Below, piece after piece: positions 50,431 through 60,066 of a stretch of 64,000 nucleotides of DNA. A program made the position numbers and the translations under genes. The DNA lies in assembly GCF_030812415.1 (NCBI RefSeq), contig NZ_JAUSST010000008.1, positions 248,001 through 312,000 on the forward strand. Direction: 5' to 3'. Numbering within the stretch: position 1 is the stretch's first letter; the number at the start of each line of letters is the position of its first letter. Under the pieces are notes generated by a model. That model was not told the DNA's origin. It ran no database searches and was given only the letters and a program-made list of their open reading frames with translations. The stretch comes from Paenibacillus harenae. Lineage in GTDB: Bacteria; Bacillota; Bacilli; Paenibacillales; Paenibacillaceae.

Positions 50431-52275
50431 TTGGCATATAGACAAAGATTATTGTTTTTGATTGTAGTGGATTCACTGATCGTGTTATCGGCTGTTTTCT
50501 TTGGTCTATTCCTCATAAGCGCATCTTTGAATGTATTTATTTATCCGACGGTTGTAAGCTCGATTGCTTTGTTGCTTAGCCATCATTTCTACGCTTTCGT
50601 TTACAAGCTGTACAATAAGGTGTGGGAGTATGCAAGTGTAGGCGAATTGATAATTATTGCTAAGTCAATTACGTTCTCCATCGTAACTACTGCCATCATC
50701 CAAGAATTGCTTGTTCACGATGTACACTACCGTTTATTGCTCGTAACCTGGATGCTGCATATTATGTTTATAGGCGGTTCCCGTTTTTGTTGGCGCATAT
50801 TTAGGAGTACATACTTTAAGCAAGAAAGCGAAAGTAAGCCGGAAGCTCATTTTAAGCGGACGCTCATTGTTGGTGCAGGCGCAGCCGGTACGATGTTAGT
50901 TAGACAACTGCTTGCCCGTTCTGACAAAGAATTGCTGCCAATAGCTTTCATAGACGATAATGATAAAAAACATAATCTTGATATTCTAGGCATTCCGGTT
51001 ATTGGCGGAGTTCAATGCATCGAGGAAAAGGCGAAGCAGCTGAACATCGATAATATCGTTATCGCTATTCCGTCGCTGAATCGAACGCAGTTGATGACCA
51101 TTTACGACGAATGCGCCAAGACGACAGCCAAAACGCAAATTATTCCGAAGCTGGAAGACATTGCGACAGGCAAAGTTTCTGTCAGCCAGTTCCGTGATGT
51201 TCAGGTGGAGGACTTGCTGGGTCGTGAGACCGTAGAGCTGGATATCGATAGTATTTCCGAATATGTGACGGGTAAAGTCGTTTTAGTAACAGGCGCCGGA
51301 GGGTCAATCGGTTCAGAGGTATGCAGACAACTTTCCAAATTCAAGCCTAGGAAGCTTGTGTTGCTGGGACATGGCGAGAATAGCATATATACGATCGAAA
51401 TCGAATTGAAGGTACTATTCAAGGATAGCCCAATTCAATTTTATACAGAGATCGCGGATCTACAGGATGGGGAGAAAATTCTCGCTGTTATGAAAGAACA
51501 CCAGCCTGATGTCGTTTATCATGCCGCTGCGCACAAGCATGTGCCTCTCATGCAGCGCAACCCGGAGGAAGCGGTTAAAAATAATATTATCGGAACTTTG
51601 AATGCAGCAAACGCTGCTGATAAAGCCGGCGTCAAAACCTTTGTGATGGTGTCTACGGATAAGGCGGTAAATCCGACGAGCGTAATGGGGTCAACCAAAC
51701 GGATCGCGGAAATGATCATTCAACATATGGATGGGCGCAGTCAAACCAAATTCGTTGCCGTACGATTCGGTAACGTTCTAGGCAGCCGAGGAAGCGTTAT
51801 TCCGTTATTTCGGAAACAAATAGAGAAGGGTGGTCCCGTTACGGTTACCCATCCCGACATGGTGCGTTACTTTATGACGATACCCGAAGCATCAAGGTTG
51901 GTCATTCAAGCCGGATCCTTGGCACGGGGTGGAGAAGTATTCGTGCTTGATATGGGCGAGCCGGTCAAAATTGTCGATCTTGCCAAAAACGTCATCCGCA
52001 TGTCGGGCTATTCGGTTGAAGAGATCGGCATTGTGTTTACAGGCATGAGACCGGGCGAGAAGTTGTATGAAGAGCTGCTCAGGGATACGGAGATCGATGA
52101 AGTACAGGTGTATCCTAAGATTTACATAGGCAAATCCGCAGAGGTCGATTTTCCGAGAATCGAGAGATTGCTTCAAATTTATCATTTGCTTTCGATCCAA
52201 GAGCTTAGGGATATGCTTCTAGATCTCGCGAACAATAGAGAGGAAGCACCTAATTCACTAACAATAACGGTTTAA
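50431..52275 (+). CDS. epsC: UDP-N-acetylglucosamine 4,6-dehydratase, membrane type (EpsC/PglF/CapD)
   Basis: 614 residues. Four N-terminal membrane helices (LLFLIVVDSLIVLSAVFFGL onward) and a first Rossmann-like domain (RTLIVGAGAAGTMLVRQLLA) precede the SDR catalytic domain: KVVLVTGAGGSIGSEVCRQL, HAAAHKHVPLMQRNPEEAVK, the SMG-like MVSTDKAVNPTSVMG segment where Met replaces the usual Tyr as in this family, and RFGNVLGSRGSVIPLF. It converts UDP-GlcNAc to the 4-keto-6-deoxy sugar, the first step to bacillosamine-type sugars. TTG 50431 follows AAGGGTGGGAAG; ATG 50413 has no ribosome site. Confidence 0.92.
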   Translation: MAYRQRLLFLIVVDSLIVLSAVFFGLFLISASLNVFIYPTVVSSIALLLSHHFYAFVYKLYNKVWEYASVGELIIIAKSITFSIVTTAIIQELLVHDVHYRLLLVTWMLHIMFIGGSRFCWRIFRSTYFKQESESKPEAHFKRTLIVGAGAAGTMLVRQLLARSDKELLPIAFIDDNDKKHNLDILGIPVIGGVQCIEEKAKQLNIDNIVIAIPSLNRTQLMTIYDECAKTTAKTQIIPKLEDIATGKVSVSQFRDVQVEDLLGRETVELDIDSISEYVTGKVVLVTGAGGSIGSEVCRQLSKFKPRKLVLLGHGENSIYTIEIELKVLFKDSPIQFYTEIADLQDGEKILAVMKEHQPDVVYHAAAHKHVPLMQRNPEEAVKNNIIGTLNAANAADKAGVKTFVMVSTDKAVNPTSVMGSTKRIAEMIIQHMDGRSQTKFVAVRFGNVLGSRGSVIPLFRKQIEKGGPVTVTHPDMVRYFMTIPEASRLVIQAGSLARGGEVFVLDMGEPVKIVDLAKNVIRMSGYSVEEIGIVFTGMRPGEKLYEELLRDTEIDEVQVYPKIYIGKSAEVDFPRIERLLQIYHLLSIQELRDMLLDLANNREEAPNSLTITV

Positions 52276-52295
52276 TGACAAGGAGGAGCTCGTAC

Positions 52296-53180
52296 ATGGC
52301 TAAAGTTAGAAAAGCGATTATTCCGGCAGCAGGACTTGGGACACGGTTTCTGCCCGCAACGAAAGCAATGCCCAAAGAAATGCTGCCGATTGTAGATAAA
52401 CCTACGATTCAGTATATTGTCGAGGAAGCGATCCAATCCGGTATCGAGGACATTATTATCGTAACCGGTAAAGGCAAAAGGGCGATCGAGGACCATTTTG
52501 ACAATTCGATTGAGCTTGAGCAGATTTTGCTGGAGAAGCAAAAGCTGGATTTGCTTGATGAGGTCCAGAAGTCTTCCAAAATGATTGATATTCATTATAT
52601 TAGACAAAAAGAGCCTAAGGGACTTGGGCATGCCATTTGGTGCGCCCGTAAGTTCATTGGCGAAGAACCGTTCGCCGTATTGCTAGGGGACGATATCATC
52701 GATGCAGAGAAGCCATGCCTGAAGCAGATGATAGAGAAGTACGAACGTTACAATTCCTCGATTATTGGGGTGCAGCACGTAAAGGATGAAGAAGTGTACC
52801 GGTACGGTATTGTCGATGGACAGATGATCGAGGATTACTTGTACAAGATCAACCACCTCGTAGAAAAGCCAAACCGTCAAGATGCTCCATCCAATATCGC
52901 GATTATGGGACGCTATATCCTAAATCCCGGTATCTTTGATGTATTGGGTAATCAGAAGCCCGGCTCTGGCGGGGAAATTCAGCTGACGGATGCCATCGAA
53001 ACGTTGAACAAGACGGAAGCGGTCTATGCGTATCAATTCAACGGCACTCGGTATGATGTAGGCGATAAAATGGGTTTTATTCAAACGACGATTGAATTTG
53101 CGCTTAAGCGGGATGAATTGCGTCCCGAGTTGCTTGGTTACCTTTCCGAATTGCTTGAAAGGGAACGCATGCATGCCTAA
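52296..53180 (+). CDS. galU: UTP--glucose-1-phosphate uridylyltransferase
   Basis: 294 residues. Nucleotidyltransferase signature KAIIPAAGLGTRFLPATKAM near residue 5, MPKEMLPIVDKP, PKGLGHAIWCARKFIGEEPF, LLGDDII and VEKPNRQDAPSNIAIMGRYI. Makes UDP-glucose, donor for the glycosyltransferases of the cluster. ATG 52296 follows ACAAGGAGGAG; an in-frame ATG at 52275 overlaps the previous stop and lacks a ribosome site. Its end overlaps the next gene by 8 bases. Confidence 0.96.
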   Translation: MAKVRKAIIPAAGLGTRFLPATKAMPKEMLPIVDKPTIQYIVEEAIQSGIEDIIIVTGKGKRAIEDHFDNSIELEQILLEKQKLDLLDEVQKSSKMIDIHYIRQKEPKGLGHAIWCARKFIGEEPFAVLLGDDIIDAEKPCLKQMIEKYERYNSSIIGVQHVKDEEVYRYGIVDGQMIEDYLYKINHLVEKPNRQDAPSNIAIMGRYILNPGIFDVLGNQKPGSGGEIQLTDAIETLNKTEAVYAYQFNGTRYDVGDKMGFIQTTIEFALKRDELRPELLGYLSELLERERMHA

Positions 53181-54339
53181 CAAAATATTGTTTTGTGCAA
53201 CAGTGGATTACCATTTCAGCGCGTTTCACTTACCGGTTCTGGAATGGTTCAAGCAGCACAATTGGGAGGTCCATATCGCTGCCAAAGGCGATCTGGATAT
53301 TCCTTATGTAGACAAAAAATTCAATATACCAATGGAAAGATCTCCCTTTAGCATTCGGAATAGGGAGGCTTTTCGGCAATTAAAGACCGTTATTGGGGAA
53401 AACGACTATAGCATTATTCATTGTCATACCCCGATTGGCGGCGTCCTGGCAAGACTGGCGGGCCGCGAGGCAAGGAAGAAAGGTACCAAAGTTATTTATA
53501 CCGCGCACGGCTTTCATTTTTGCAAAGGGGCGCCGCTCCTGAATTGGCTCTTGTACTATCCGATCGAGAGAAGCTTGGCAAGAATGACGGATTGTCTTGT
53601 TACGATTAACGACGAGGATTACAATCTAGCGAGAGGACATAGATTCAAGGCCGGGCAGATCGCCCATGTTCATGGCGTTGGAATCGACACCGGCCGCTTC
53701 CGTCCTGCTCAGCCCTCGGAGAAGGCTAGACTCAGACAAAGCTATTGCTATAAGCAGGATGATATTTTATTGTTTTACGCAGCCGAGTTTAACGGGAACA
53801 AAAATCACCAGCTTATCATTGGCGCCATGGCTTTAATAAAGGAAGAGGTTCCAGCAATGAGGCTGCTCTTAGCCGGAAGAGGTCCGCTTCAAGAAGAGTG
53901 CAGGCAGCTTGCCGCCTCTCTAGGTATTGAACATATGATCCATTTTCTTGGATATAGAAGCGATATCGATCAAGTGCTGCCGATGTGCGATATTGCGGTG
54001 TCGGGCAGCCTCCGCGAAGGGCTTCCCGTTAATATTATGGAGGCTATGGCTTGCGGGCTGCCGATTGCAGCTACGCATAATAGAGGCCATGATGAGCTTG
54101 TCATAGATAACGTGAGCGGTTACCTGATAGCCCCTAATCAGGTTGCTGCTTTCGCTGAGCGCATACTGGCGCTTTGTACTTCTCAAGAGCTTCGGAAGGA
54201 AATGGGGAGTAAGGGGCTGGCGCATATTCAAAAATATACGTTGGGTCAGGTTAGGCAGCAGCTAAGCGAAATCTATTTAGATTACATGATGGGGGAACAC
54301 AATGGAACCCAAGATCAGCATCGTCATTCCTATTTATAA
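53173..54339 (+). CDS. Glycosyltransferase family 4 (EpsD-like)
   Basis: 388 residues, GT-B fold. The N-terminal domain starts KILFCATVDYHFSAFHLPVL and contains IIHCHTPIGGVLARLAG and VIYTAHGFHFCKGAPLLNW, typical of EpsD/WbbU-type enzymes. The donor domain has LLFYAAEFNGNKNHQLIIGA, RLLLAGRGPLQEE and SLREGLPVNIMEAMACGLPI with the retaining-GT Glu residues. It adds a sugar, probably early in the repeat unit next to the initiating sugar. ATG 53173 overlaps galU. Its own end overlaps the next gene by 38 bases. Confidence 0.92.
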   Translation: MPNKILFCATVDYHFSAFHLPVLEWFKQHNWEVHIAAKGDLDIPYVDKKFNIPMERSPFSIRNREAFRQLKTVIGENDYSIIHCHTPIGGVLARLAGREARKKGTKVIYTAHGFHFCKGAPLLNWLLYYPIERSLARMTDCLVTINDEDYNLARGHRFKAGQIAHVHGVGIDTGRFRPAQPSEKARLRQSYCYKQDDILLFYAAEFNGNKNHQLIIGAMALIKEEVPAMRLLLAGRGPLQEECRQLAASLGIEHMIHFLGYRSDIDQVLPMCDIAVSGSLREGLPVNIMEAMACGLPIAATHNRGHDELVIDNVSGYLIAPNQVAAFAERILALCTSQELRKEMGSKGLAHIQKYTLGQVRQQLSEIYLDYMMGEHNGTQDQHRHSYL

Positions 54340-55489
54340 CATGGAATTGTATTTATCCAGATGCTTGGATAGTTTATTAGCCCAAAGCTTTGCCGATATG
54401 GAAATCATTGCGGTTAATGACGGATCGCTTGATTCGACTGGTGCAATTTTGGAGCAATACGCCAAGTTGGACTCCCGAATCATTATCGTTAATAAGAGCA
54501 ACGGCGGCGTTTCTTCCGCCCGTAACGTGGGCATCCAAATGGCAAAGGGTGATTATATCGGTTTTGTTGATCCGGACGATTGGGTAGATACAGCGATGTA
54601 TGCAGAGATGTATCTAAATGCCGTGCAAGCAGACGCCGATATCGTGATGAGTACGTACATACGCGAGTTCGGCACGCATGCCAAAGAAAAAGTTTTTCAG
54701 ATGCCCGACAAGACGGTTTATCGCCAGGAAGAGCTGCAGGCAACAATGACGAGACGGATCGTCGGTCCGTTGCGGGAGGAGATTGGGAACCCTGAGTTTC
54801 TGGATGCATGGGGAACGGTCTGGTCCAAACTTTACCGCGCCAGCCTCATCAAAGGGAACGAAATACGCTTCATTGACCTCAGCGTTGTAGGCAGCAACGA
54901 GGATTCTCTTTTTAATATGTATGCCTTTTATCATGCAGATTCCTTCGTATTTCTTAATAGGCCGTACTACCACTACTGGCGTGCGAATTCAGACTCGATT
55001 ACATCGACCTACAATCCCCTATTAGCATCTAAATTTGAAAAGCTGTATGCGCATATTGAGGCTTTTATAATGGAAAAAAACCTGGAAGAAGAATACTTCA
55101 GGGCCTTGAATAACCGCATTTGCATGAATATATTAGGCCTGGGGCTTAATATCGTTAATAAAGATAATAAGTCGTCTCTATTTATGAAAATAAAATCTTT
55201 AAAGGCTTTAGTCTCCAACTCAAGAATACAACGCTCATTTCGCGGATTTGAGCTCCAATATAGCCCAATCGTTTGGAAGATTTTCTTCCGATGCGCCAAG
55301 CTTCGATACGCAACCGGAATCTACTTCATGCTTGAAGCGATTAATTGGATACGAGTTAAGAATATGAGGGGTGTGCAAGGTGAAGCCGGTTCGAATACTG
55401 CAAGTCGTAACCGCGATGAATCGCGGGGGATTGGAAACGATGCTCATGAATTATTACCGCCGGATGGATCGAAGCAAAATTCAGTTTGA
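54302..55489 (+). CDS. Glycosyltransferase family 2, with long 3' overlap
   Basis: 395 residues. GT-A motifs: ISIVIPIYNMELYLSRCLDS, AVNDGSLDSTGAIL and the DxD-type YIGFVDPDDWVDT near residue 93; VGSNEDSLFNMYAFYHADSF is the likely catalytic segment. The last 36 residues (after about IRVKNMRG) are read from the N-terminal coding region of the next glycosyltransferase in another frame and look like non-selected sequence (NTASRNRDESRGIG). The original stop may have been lost. ATG 54302 follows GATGGGGGAAC. Sugar specificity unknown. Confidence 0.9.
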   Translation: MEPKISIVIPIYNMELYLSRCLDSLLAQSFADMEIIAVNDGSLDSTGAILEQYAKLDSRIIIVNKSNGGVSSARNVGIQMAKGDYIGFVDPDDWVDTAMYAEMYLNAVQADADIVMSTYIREFGTHAKEKVFQMPDKTVYRQEELQATMTRRIVGPLREEIGNPEFLDAWGTVWSKLYRASLIKGNEIRFIDLSVVGSNEDSLFNMYAFYHADSFVFLNRPYYHYWRANSDSITSTYNPLLASKFEKLYAHIEAFIMEKNLEEEYFRALNNRICMNILGLGLNIVNKDNKSSLFMKIKSLKALVSNSRIQRSFRGFELQYSPIVWKIFFRCAKLRYATGIYFMLEAINWIRVKNMRGVQGEAGSNTASRNRDESRGIGNDAHELLPPDGSKQNSV

Positions 55490-56495
55490 TTTTATGGTGA
55501 ATAGAACCGAGCAGGGGCATTACGATGATGAGATTAGGGCAATGGGCGGAAAAATATATCCGATGCCCGCGATAAGGCCAGGTAATTATAACCGCTATTT
55601 TAAAGCGCTGGATTCGTTTTTCAGCCAAAATCGGGAGTATCGTGTCGTTCATTCCCATATTAACGAGAATAGCGGATTTGTACTTAGAGCCGCTAAACGG
55701 GCAGGTATTCCCTGCCGTATTGCACACAGTCACTTGAGCGACTTGGGCATTGATCTGAAACTGCCGTTCCGATTATACGCGAGGTATTCGATGAAGGGGC
55801 ATCCAACCCATTACTTTGCCTGTTCCAAGAAAGCGGGTCAATGGCTGTTTGGTAACAAAGTAGAAGAGCAACATGGAATTACGGTGCTGAACAATGCTGT
55901 ACACGTTCCCGATTTTGAGTTTAACGAACAAGTAAGGAATGAGGTAAGAGACGAGATCGGTGCAGGCGGCCGAACGGTTATTGGGCATGTCGGGCGATTT
56001 AACAAGCAGAAGAATCATACGTTTCTTATCGATATTTTCCAAGAGATTCACCGGAAGAACCCCGACACCCTGCTGCTCCTTGTCGGAGAAGGGCGGCTTA
56101 AAGCAGAAATCGAAGCGAAGGTATCGAAGCTCGGCTTATCCGGCAACGTCAAGTTTCTAGGCGTGCGAAGCGACATTACTAGATTGCTGCAGGGTATCGA
56201 TTTATTTCTATTTCCTTCGTTGTTCGAAGGCTTGCCCGTCGTTCTTGTGGAAGCGCAGGCTGCCGGTCTTAATTGCATCGTCTCCGATACGATTACGACG
56301 GAGACGGATGTAACCGGCCGGCTCCATTTTGTGAGCCTAAAGGATTCCGCCGAGCAGTGGGCTAATGTCGTTTGCGGGATGAGCCATGAACATGCGGATA
56401 CGTCTGAACTATTGCGAAGCAACGGCTATGACGCGGATTCGATGGCGGACTGGCTGACGAGCTATTATTTTGGACAAATGAAAATGAACACGTAA
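55380..56495 (+). CDS. Glycosyltransferase family 4 (EpsF-like)
   Basis: 371 residues, GT-B fold. Begins VRILQVVTAMNRGGLETMLM, the hallmark of EpsF-type enzymes; then VVHSHINENSGFVLRAAKRA, the donor domain IGHVGRFNKQKNHTFLIDIF, LLLVGEGRLKAEIEA and LFLFPSLFEGLPVVLVEAQA. GTG 55380 is preceded by GAGGGGTGT at 9-10 bases; GTG 55371 is too close. The gene begins 110 bases before the end of the upstream glycosyltransferase frame. Confidence 0.92.
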   Translation: MKPVRILQVVTAMNRGGLETMLMNYYRRMDRSKIQFDFMVNRTEQGHYDDEIRAMGGKIYPMPAIRPGNYNRYFKALDSFFSQNREYRVVHSHINENSGFVLRAAKRAGIPCRIAHSHLSDLGIDLKLPFRLYARYSMKGHPTHYFACSKKAGQWLFGNKVEEQHGITVLNNAVHVPDFEFNEQVRNEVRDEIGAGGRTVIGHVGRFNKQKNHTFLIDIFQEIHRKNPDTLLLLVGEGRLKAEIEAKVSKLGLSGNVKFLGVRSDITRLLQGIDLFLFPSLFEGLPVVLVEAQAAGLNCIVSDTITTETDVTGRLHFVSLKDSAEQWANVVCGMSHEHADTSELLRSNGYDADSMADWLTSYYFGQMKMNT

Positions 56496-56511
56496 ACGGG
56501 AGGTTTATCGA

Positions 56512-57408
56512 TTGAACCCCATGTTAACCGTATTTACACCTACCTATAACCGTGCCTATACGCTGCATCTCTGTTACGAGAGCTTGAAGCGGCAAACGTG
56601 CAAAGACTTCATTTGGCTTATTATCGATGACGGCTCAACGGATAATACGAAGGAGCTCGTGGAGTCTTGGAAGGCTGAGGGACAAGTGCCCATTCGATAT
56701 CACTTTCAGGCGAACCAAGGGATGCACGGTGCGCATAACGCTGCGTACGAGCGAATCGATACGGAATTGAATGTATGCATCGATTCGGATGATTATATGG
56801 CGGACGATGCAGTAGAGAAGATAACGGCCTTCTGGCTAGCCAACGGAAGTAATAAGTATGCGGGTATCGTGGGTTTAGATGCGACGCCAAAAGGCGATCT
56901 GATCGGAACGAGGATGCCGGAGCAGCTAAAATCGTCGACTCTTTCGGAATTATATGCGAAGCATAAGGTGCAAGGAGACAAGAAGCTCGTCTACCGATCC
57001 GAGCTCACGAGCAGCATCCCTCCTTACCCGATTTTTCCCGATGAGAAATATTGTCCGCTTTCTTACAAATATATTCTCATTGACCAGCAGTGTCCGCTGC
57101 TCGTTATGAACGAGGTGCTCTGTCATGTGGAATATATGCCGGATGGATCAAGCCTTAATATGATTAAGCAATACAAGAAAAATCCGAAGGGTTTTGCCTT
57201 CTTCAGAAAGATAGCGATGCTTCATGCCGTCTCCTACAAAGAAAGATTTCGTGAAGCGATCCACTATGTATCCAGCAGCTTAATATCGGCGAATAAGAGA
57301 TTCATTAACGAGTCGCCTCGTAAATGGACAACGGTGCTGGCGACGCCAGCAGGCATCTTACTCTATTTGTACATTCAGAGAACCAATCGGGCGACAGTGA
57401 AGAGATAA
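56512..57408 (+). CDS. Glycosyltransferase family 2 (EpsE/EpsH-like)
   Basis: 298 residues. LTVFTPTYNRAYTLHLCYES, WLIIDDGSTDNTKELVESWK and the metal motif LNVCIDSDDYMADDA near residue 91. The shape resembles capsule glycosyltransferases of streptococci. A poorly conserved basic C-terminus may contact the membrane (AGILLYLYIQRTNRATVKR). TTG 56512 follows CGGGAGG. Tightly packed in the operon. Confidence 0.9.
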   Translation: MNPMLTVFTPTYNRAYTLHLCYESLKRQTCKDFIWLIIDDGSTDNTKELVESWKAEGQVPIRYHFQANQGMHGAHNAAYERIDTELNVCIDSDDYMADDAVEKITAFWLANGSNKYAGIVGLDATPKGDLIGTRMPEQLKSSTLSELYAKHKVQGDKKLVYRSELTSSIPPYPIFPDEKYCPLSYKYILIDQQCPLLVMNEVLCHVEYMPDGSSLNMIKQYKKNPKGFAFFRKIAMLHAVSYKERFREAIHYVSSSLISANKRFINESPRKWTTVLATPAGILLYLYIQRTNRATVKR

Positions 57409-57428
57409 CTGGAAGGGAGGATACATAT

Positions 57429-58184
57429 TTGGAAAGTACGGAGAAAATACCTCGCATTGTCCATTATTGCTGGTTTGGACGAGGAGAGAAACCGAAAAAG
57501 ATTCAGAAATGCATGAGGAGCTGGAAGAAACATTTGGATGACTATCGGTTCATCGAATGGAATGAAGACAACTTCGACGTGAACGTTAATCCTTACGTGA
57601 AGGAAGCGTATGAGGCAAAGAAATACGCATTCGTTAGCGATTATGCGCGTCTTCATGCTCTATACGTGCATGGCGGTATCTATATGGATACGGATGTCGA
57701 GGTCATTCAGCCGCTTGAGCGATTTCTAACGCATGAAGCTTTCTCGGGTTTTGAGGATGAGACTTTCCTTCAATCGGGCACAATGGGTGCCGTGAAGGAG
57801 CATCCATGGATCGAGGAACTGCTCAAATATTATAATAACAAGAGCTTTATATTGCCTGGTGGCGGGTACGATACAACGACCAATACGGCAGTAATCAGCC
57901 AAATATGCAAAGCGCACGGTTTGCAATTGAACGGTCAATATCAGGTGCTGCAGAATGGAGTCACATTTTATCCGAGATGTTATTTCAGTCCCTATGATTA
58001 TATTAACGGCGGTATTTATAGAACGGATGAGAGCTATACGATTCATCATTTTGCGCAATCATGGCTACCCGCCAGCGTCCGCCTAAGAGGGCAAATGAAA
58101 AGAATAGCAAGCAGAGTAGTGGGCCCTGCTAATATTTCGAGAATGCGAAAGTTTCTTGCGGGCGGTCACAAAGCGAATAAGTGA
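57429..58184 (+). CDS. Glycosyltransferase, GT32-type (DXD sugar-binding region)
   Basis: 251 residues. Starts IPRIVHYCWFGRGEKPKKIQ and contains YAFVSDYARLHALYVHGGIY with MDTDVEVIQPL, the DXD motif of GT32 mannosyl/galactosyltransferase-like enzymes common in Gram-positive capsule loci. No signal peptide or membrane segment. TTG 57429 follows GGGAGG by 8 bases; longer frames from 57324 run inside the previous gene. Confidence 0.9.
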   Translation: MESTEKIPRIVHYCWFGRGEKPKKIQKCMRSWKKHLDDYRFIEWNEDNFDVNVNPYVKEAYEAKKYAFVSDYARLHALYVHGGIYMDTDVEVIQPLERFLTHEAFSGFEDETFLQSGTMGAVKEHPWIEELLKYYNNKSFILPGGGYDTTTNTAVISQICKAHGLQLNGQYQVLQNGVTFYPRCYFSPYDYINGGIYRTDESYTIHHFAQSWLPASVRLRGQMKRIASRVVGPANISRMRKFLAGGHKANK

Positions 58185-58198
58185 GGAGAGATCTCGCA

Positions 58199-58822
58199 AT
58201 GAAAAGATTGTTTGATCTTTTGGCAGCAATCCCTTTATCAATCATAGCTTTTCCGATCATTATCATTACAGCGATTCTTATAAGAGCGAAGCTGGGTGCG
58301 CCTGTTTTATTCAAGCAGCAGCGTCCGGGGATGCATGGCAAACCGTTTTATATGTATAAGTTCAGATCGATGACCGATGAACGCGATCATTCGGGCCAGC
58401 TGCTGCCGGACGAGGTTAGGCTCACCTCGTTTGGAAAGTTGCTTAGAAAACTTAGCCTGGATGAGTTGCCTCAGCTATGGAATGTCGTGAAGGGCGATAT
58501 TAGTCTCGTAGGCCCAAGGCCGTTGTTGATGGAGTACTTGCCGTTATATACGCAAGATCAAGCGCGAAGGCATCATGTGAAGCCGGGTATTACGGGATGG
58601 GCACAGGTTAACGGACGCAATGCGATTTCATGGGAAGAGAAATTCGAGCTGGATGTGTGGTATGTCGATAACCGCAGCTTCCTGCTGGATTTGAAGATTA
58701 TTGCGCTTACTGCTCTGAAGGTCGTGAAATCCGAAGGCGTGTCCAGCGGCAACCATGTTACAATGCCCGTCTTCAGAGGTGAAGCGAGCAATCGTGCAGG
58801 CCAACGTTCCGCCGAAATTTGA
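58199..58822 (+). CDS. epsL: Undecaprenyl-phosphate sugar-1-phosphate transferase (EpsL/PglC type)
   Basis: 207 residues, a small monotopic phosphoglycosyl transferase. One N-terminal re-entrant/membrane helix (LFDLLAAIPLSIIAFPIIII), then GAPVLFKQQRPGMHGKPFYM, YKFRSMTDERD, the catalytic Asp-Glu pair in LSLDELPQLWNV, and DISLVGPRPLLMEYLPLY. It loads the first sugar-1-phosphate of the repeat unit on the lipid carrier; with the dehydratase, aminotransferase and acetyltransferase of this cluster a diacetamido-trideoxyhexose is the likely substrate. ATG 58199 follows GAGGAGAG. Confidence 0.93.
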   Translation: MKRLFDLLAAIPLSIIAFPIIIITAILIRAKLGAPVLFKQQRPGMHGKPFYMYKFRSMTDERDHSGQLLPDEVRLTSFGKLLRKLSLDELPQLWNVVKGDISLVGPRPLLMEYLPLYTQDQARRHHVKPGITGWAQVNGRNAISWEEKFELDVWYVDNRSFLLDLKIIALTALKVVKSEGVSSGNHVTMPVFRGEASNRAGQRSAEI

Positions 58823-58860
58823 GGATAGCATTTTAAATATAAGAATAGAGGATGAGGCTT

Positions 58861-60027
58861 GTGGCAACCACCGATCGTATATTTCTTTCATCGCCCCACA
58901 TGAGCGGCAAGGAGCAGTTCTATATTAATGAAGCGTTTGAAACGAACTGGATTGCTCCTCTGGGGAAAAACGTAGATTCTTTTGAAGCGGAGATTGCGGC
59001 ATATGCAGGCGTGAAAGGCGCGGTCGCGCTTAGCTCTGGAACGGCGGCGATCCATTTGGCGCTCCTCTTGTTAAACGTAGGCAGCGGGGACCGCGTATTT
59101 TGTTCCAGCCTCACCTTCGTAGCCAGCGCAAATCCGATCTCGTATGTAGGGGCGGAGCCGGTCTTCATCGACTCGGAGCCAGAAACGTGGAATATGTCGC
59201 CGCGTGCCCTGAAAAGGGCGTTAGAAGAGGCAGCAAGCGCGGAAAAACTGCCTAAAGCTATCATTGTCGTCCATTTATACGGTCAAAGCGCACAGATGAA
59301 TGAAATCGTCTCTTTATGCAACCAATACGAGGTGCCGATCATCGAGGACGCTGCGGAATCGCTAGGGTCAACTTATCAGGGTGCGCCGAGCGGCTCTATA
59401 GGCAAATTCGGCATTTTCTCGTTTAACGGCAATAAAATCATTACGACTTCAGGCGGCGGCATGCTTGTCTCGAACGATACCGAGGCGTTGCAGAAAGCGC
59501 GCTTTCTTGCGACGCAGGCTAGAGACAATGCCATTCATTACCAGCATAGCGTAATGGGCTACAACTATCGGATGAGCAATGTGTTGGCTGGTGTCGGAAG
59601 GGCGCAGTTGCAAGTGCTTGAGGATCGCGTTCAGGCGAGAAGAGCTGTCTTCGATCGGTATTATGACGTATTTGCTGATCAACAAGGAATAAACTTCATG
59701 CCTGAATTGGCGAACACGAAGTCCAATCGCTGGCTGACGACACTGACGATAGACGAGAAAACTACAGGCGTATCGGCACTTGACCTGATTGAAGCATTAT
59801 CGATTCAGAATATTGAGGCAAGGCCGGTATGGAAGCCACTACATATGCAGCCTTTATATGCCGATGCGCAATATTATTCGTATTCCGAGGAATCCAGCGT
59901 TTCAGAGCATTTGTTCAGAACGGGCCTTTGTTTGCCTTCAGGATCGAACATGTCTCCGGAGGACCAGCAACGGGTTATCGATTGTATCCTTCATACACTG
60001 TCCCTATCCAATGCTAGCATGCGCTAA
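58861..60027 (+). CDS. epsN: UDP-4-keto-6-deoxysugar aminotransferase (DegT/DnrJ/EryC1; EpsN/PglE type)
   Basis: 388 residues, PLP enzyme. Starts IFLSSPHMSGKEQFYINEAF and TNWIAPLGKNVDSFEAEIAA, as in EpsN/PglE; ALSSGTAAIHLALLLL, DAAESLGSTYQGAPSG and the cofactor Lys in FSFNGNKIITTSGGGML (near residue 184). It aminates C4 of the 4-keto product of the dehydratase. GTG 58861 lies 10 bases after GAGG; ATG 58852 directly abuts it. Together with the EpsM-type acetyltransferase at 62.4-63.0 kb it completes the pathway. Confidence 0.93.
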   Translation: MATTDRIFLSSPHMSGKEQFYINEAFETNWIAPLGKNVDSFEAEIAAYAGVKGAVALSSGTAAIHLALLLLNVGSGDRVFCSSLTFVASANPISYVGAEPVFIDSEPETWNMSPRALKRALEEAASAEKLPKAIIVVHLYGQSAQMNEIVSLCNQYEVPIIEDAAESLGSTYQGAPSGSIGKFGIFSFNGNKIITTSGGGMLVSNDTEALQKARFLATQARDNAIHYQHSVMGYNYRMSNVLAGVGRAQLQVLEDRVQARRAVFDRYYDVFADQQGINFMPELANTKSNRWLTTLTIDEKTTGVSALDLIEALSIQNIEARPVWKPLHMQPLYADAQYYSYSEESSVSEHLFRTGLCLPSGSNMSPEDQQRVIDCILHTLSLSNASMR

Positions 60028-60066
60028 AGGAGTCAGTCTTCAAATAATAATAATGGGGGAAGATTG

